A DNA stretch of 64,000 nt, taken from contig OY723292.1 in NCBI GenBank assembly GCA_963210315.1, positions 1,922,001 to 1,986,000 of the forward strand, written 5' to 3'. Positions 61,909 to 64,000 of the stretch are shown here, one piece after another. The stretch comes from Rhynchopus euleeides (taxonomy: Eukaryota > Euglenozoa > Diplonemea > Diplonemida > Diplonemidae). Under the pieces are notes generated by a model that saw nothing but the letters and a program-made list of their open reading frames with translations, made no database searches and had not been told where the DNA came from. How positions within the stretch are numbered: position 1 is the first letter of the stretch; the number at the start of each line of letters is the position of its first letter. The position numbers and the translations under genes are program-made.

Positions 61909-62366
61909 GGTGGAAGCGATCAATGCAAAAATCATCTGAAAGGAAGACTCGAGAGACTGCTGCTGTATTTTGGTAAAACACACCCCGTGTGGTAGAGAAA
62001 ATACGGCAAGAGTCTCGGTGGGTCGGAAGAGCAGATGGTTCCCGCAACAGCTCCCGGGGAGCGGCGGGTATTTCGCATAGGATGCCGGATGTGTGAACAC
62101 GTTTGTGCGGTTTGCCCTGTGTTGTGTGAACATATGTGTATGTGTGTGTGTATGCTCCACCCAACCCGACACATTTTCTGTACTTCAGACAGGTAAGGTC
62201 ACTCGACACGCGGGGGGGGGGGGGGTTTGTTGTGTGTTTTTTCTGCCAGCCGACATCACTAGCGCCAGCGAGAAAGAAAAACGCGTGACGAGTGACGGGT
62301 TGAGGTGGAAGCGATCAATGCAAAAATCATCTGAAAGGAAGACTCGAGAGACTGCTGCTGTATTTT
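61909..62366 (+). repeat. B1-A2-B2 block of element 2
   Basis: B1 61909-61969, A2 61970-62305, B2 62306-62366. A hairpin CCCTTGGCCCAAGGG (61880-61894) and AGGGTCCTAGG precede B1. Confidence 0.9.
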
Positions 62367-63196
62367 AGGTGGGATTTTTTCCCCACAGGTTTTCTGGGTG
62401 AGGTTTTTCGGGGCAGGTGGTATTCTAGTGGGGAATGAGGATGAATCCTCCGGACACCCACCCCTTTTTCGGTTGTTCCAGCCAAAACCCGGCGTTGTTC
62501 CCCAGTCAAGAGCCAGGCGTTCACTACCGTGGCCTCCGGCGGCTGGGGGCTCCGCCCCCCAGACCCCCCTGTACCACTAGGCTGGAGCGTGTGCCTGTCT
62601 TGTAGCCAAGTCCTTTGGGTTCACATCAGCGAATGGGACCCAGACCACTCTCAGTAGCCTCAGGAGGACGCAGCCAACAATCTGTACGCCCGCAACTCCC
62701 ACGCGCTCCCACTACGGCGCAAGGAACAGATACTCACTACCGTGGCCTCCGGCGGCTGGGGGGCTCCGCCCCCCAGACCCCGTATGTCGAGCAACCAAAT
62801 CCTTGAGCTTGTGCCACTGGGCATAGGAAGGGGTCGTTACAATAACGCCCCGAAAACCCATTTTTGGCACCCCTTGCCTGGCATGTTGCTGTTGTGTTGC
62901 CACTATCTCTCATCACACAGGGCGTCCAATACCCACACACCACACTCACACTGGTTGTGTGGTGGGGATGGGGGGATTTTCTTGCCCGCGAGGGGGATTG
63001 CGCGCCATTTCCCCCCCGAAAAACCCTTGGAGAAAAAGTGGAATCCCGACCTCTTTTTGGGCCCAAAAAGGCCAAAGTCCCAGGCATACTTGCCTCCGGG
63101 GGTTCTATTTTGCACGGTCTCCCGCCACCCAACTCCGCCAAACTGGGGGCAAAATTTGGTCATCCCCGTTCAGAAAATCCCTCAAAAACCCAAAAA
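62367..63196. other. Non-coding, with two GTGGCCTCCGG hairpin blocks
   Basis: Blocks at about 62521 and 62743 each have CACTACCGTGGCCTCCGGCG and the hairpin GGGGGCTCCGCCCCCC, as inside the hAT at 12321-12981. The intervening sequence (TCAGGAGGACGCAGCCAAC) is also shared, so this is a related transposon interior. No gene is seen. Confidence 0.55.
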
Positions 63197-63320
63197 TTTG
63201 AATACAAGCCGTACGGCTTGTATTCAAATTTTCAAACCGTGGAATTTGGAAAACCACGACCCGGCTTCTATTCCATTATACGTCTTGTATTTGAATACGT
63301 CTTGTATTTGAACCCCCCCA
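63197..63320. repeat. Palindromic repeat related to element E
   Basis: A perfect palindrome GAATACAAGCCGTACGGCTT continues into GTATTC (63198-63225). It is followed by CTTGTATTTGAA twice and CCCCCCCAGTAAA, the inverted end seen at 48969. Confidence 0.7.
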
Positions 63321-63332
63321 GTAAAGGAATTT

Positions 63333-63498
63333 TTTACGCACACTTGTGAGCAGAAAATGTCACTTCACCACAGCCAAACGTGCTCCGCACACCACTAGCC
63401 TCCCCCATCACAGGAGTTGAGGTTTTGTGTGTGGAAGCGTCAACGCATCACAAACAAAATACGAGTAAAGAGCGGCTGTACTGGAGTGACATTTTTTG
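63333..63498 (+). mobile_element. Solo A-B unit of the element 1 subfamily
   Basis: An A-like part (ACGCACACTTGTGAGC, then CCAAACGTGCTCCGCACACC) is joined through TGGAAGCGTCAACGCA to a B-like part (ACAAACAAAATACGAG, AGCGGCTGTACTGGAGTGAC). It lies between element E sequence and a MULE end. Confidence 0.78.
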
Positions 63499-63640
63499 AA
63501 AAAGTGGCTGGGTTGAATTGGCATTTTCCAATAAGTGGTGGTCTACATTGGAATTTTACAATAAGTTTGGGCCTGAATTGGCATTTCTGGAAAAGTTGTG
63601 GGCTAATTAGTCCTTTACCCTTATCTTAAAAGTTATCGTG
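63497..63640 (-). repeat. MULE-type end with ~31-bp repeats
   Basis: GGGTTGAATTGGCATTTTCC and variants recur at ~31-bp spacing. It is the inverted match of 48050-48110. Confidence 0.72.
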
Positions 63641-64000
63641 TACGAAACTTTCCCGCGGCACTGTATCAAACAGTAGAGAAAGAGCGGCAGAGTTGAAGCG
63701 TCACTTTCTGCATTTTCGAGCACAAGACTTCATTGTGTCCATTGTGATGGTTGCTTTGCCTCTTCGTTGCTTGCGAACGCACTGAACATTTCACTAAGCT
63801 GGGAGTAGCCTGCGTTCCTCCAGCAACCAAAACGACAGGACGGCGCATGTGGTTGCAAAGCAAAGGAGCTGCAGGATGAGGTGGTGGCTCCCTGTACCCT
63901 GCCCCCTGCCCGCGTGTGCTTCACAGTGCAGTGGTGTTGCGTGTTGTCTCGTTCCTCTCAGCACATGGTGCGACACACATTTTGTTTAGTAGCAGGTGAC
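63641..64000. other. Window end; no gene recognised
   Basis: Short open frames on the minus strand only. CGAAACTTTCCCGCGGCACT (63643 on) is the inverted copy of sequence at 47568-47590. Confidence 0.35.

Larger units (their letters stand above)
51338..62366 (+). mobile_element. YR retrotransposon, element 2 (nested, frameshifted)
   Basis: A1 is at 51338 to about 51650, then element B copy 3 (51663-56940) inserted, leader repeats, a solo A-B unit (57141-57500), more leader, gag, YR, RT/RNase H, B1 (61909-61969), A2 (61970-62305) and B2 (62306-62366). The core is TGGAAGCGATCAATGCA. The coding order and frame relations equal element 1, although the sequences are clearly diverged. A G8 tract shifts the RT frame. 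Confidence 0.88.

Overview
The window looks like nuclear DNA of a GC-rich unicellular eukaryote, most likely an alga or related protist. The reasons are GT-AG introns, a membrane fatty-acid elongase, B-box/WD40 proteins and very dense eukaryotic transposons. A chromerid such as Vitrella is my best guess, but the sequence alone does not prove it. I saw no bacterial operon, CRISPR array, rRNA or convincing tRNA.

Host genes are few. A ubiquitin-like/WD40 protein lies at 619-1749. A family of related WD40 genes lies at 27481-28311, 30645-32495 and 45396-47318. The last two carry a MYND/HIT-like finger, a B-box and a coiled coil; the first has lost that whole front part. A three-exon ELO-type elongase spans 33824-39958. 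A predicted secreted WD40 protein (42826-43851) and an unrecognised ORF (41749-42426) complete the set.

Most of the rest is mobile DNA. Two tyrosine-recombinase (YR) retrotransposons of different subfamilies are present: element 1 at 2667-7302, apparently intact, and element 2 at 51338-62366, broken and heavily nested. Both have PAT/Ngaro-like split direct repeats (A1 - body - B1 A2 B2). Both code in the order gag, YR, RT/RNase H. Gag and YR share one frame separated by one TGA, and RT/RNase H lies in the -1 frame, open across the whole YR gene. Both reverse transcriptases have Asp-Asn in place of Asp-Asp in motif C. A third family ('element B', about 4.85-5.3 kb, no recognisable enzyme) is present in three near-identical copies: 14377-19242, 34718-39562 (inside an intron of the elongase gene) and 51663-56940 (reverse strand, inside element 2). 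A shorter relative (element C, 25325-26135) and several solo A-B units share the same palindromic core site.

DNA transposons include a large hAT with an 884-aa transposase (about 7476-11103), two further hATs proven by TIRs and 8-bp duplications (12321-12981 and 49035-49982), a Mutator-like fragment (48056-48972), TA-flanked MITEs (2025-2608 and 49007-50546) and a family with GGGGGCCYTCGCTACC ends (19405-22016 and 25200-25308). 'Element D' (11139-14325) has long palindrome-rich inverted arms, a small basic ORF faintly like histone H2B and a second unknown ORF. A 1.16-kb LTR-like (TRIM-like) element sits in the 5' leader of the WD40 gene at 30645.

The strongest candidate for something undescribed is the YR retroelement clade. 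Its features are readthrough/frameshift coding of three enzymes from one region, a D-to-N RT active site, a RING/PHD-like finger in Gag, leader minisatellites, and a satellite family that lives off it.
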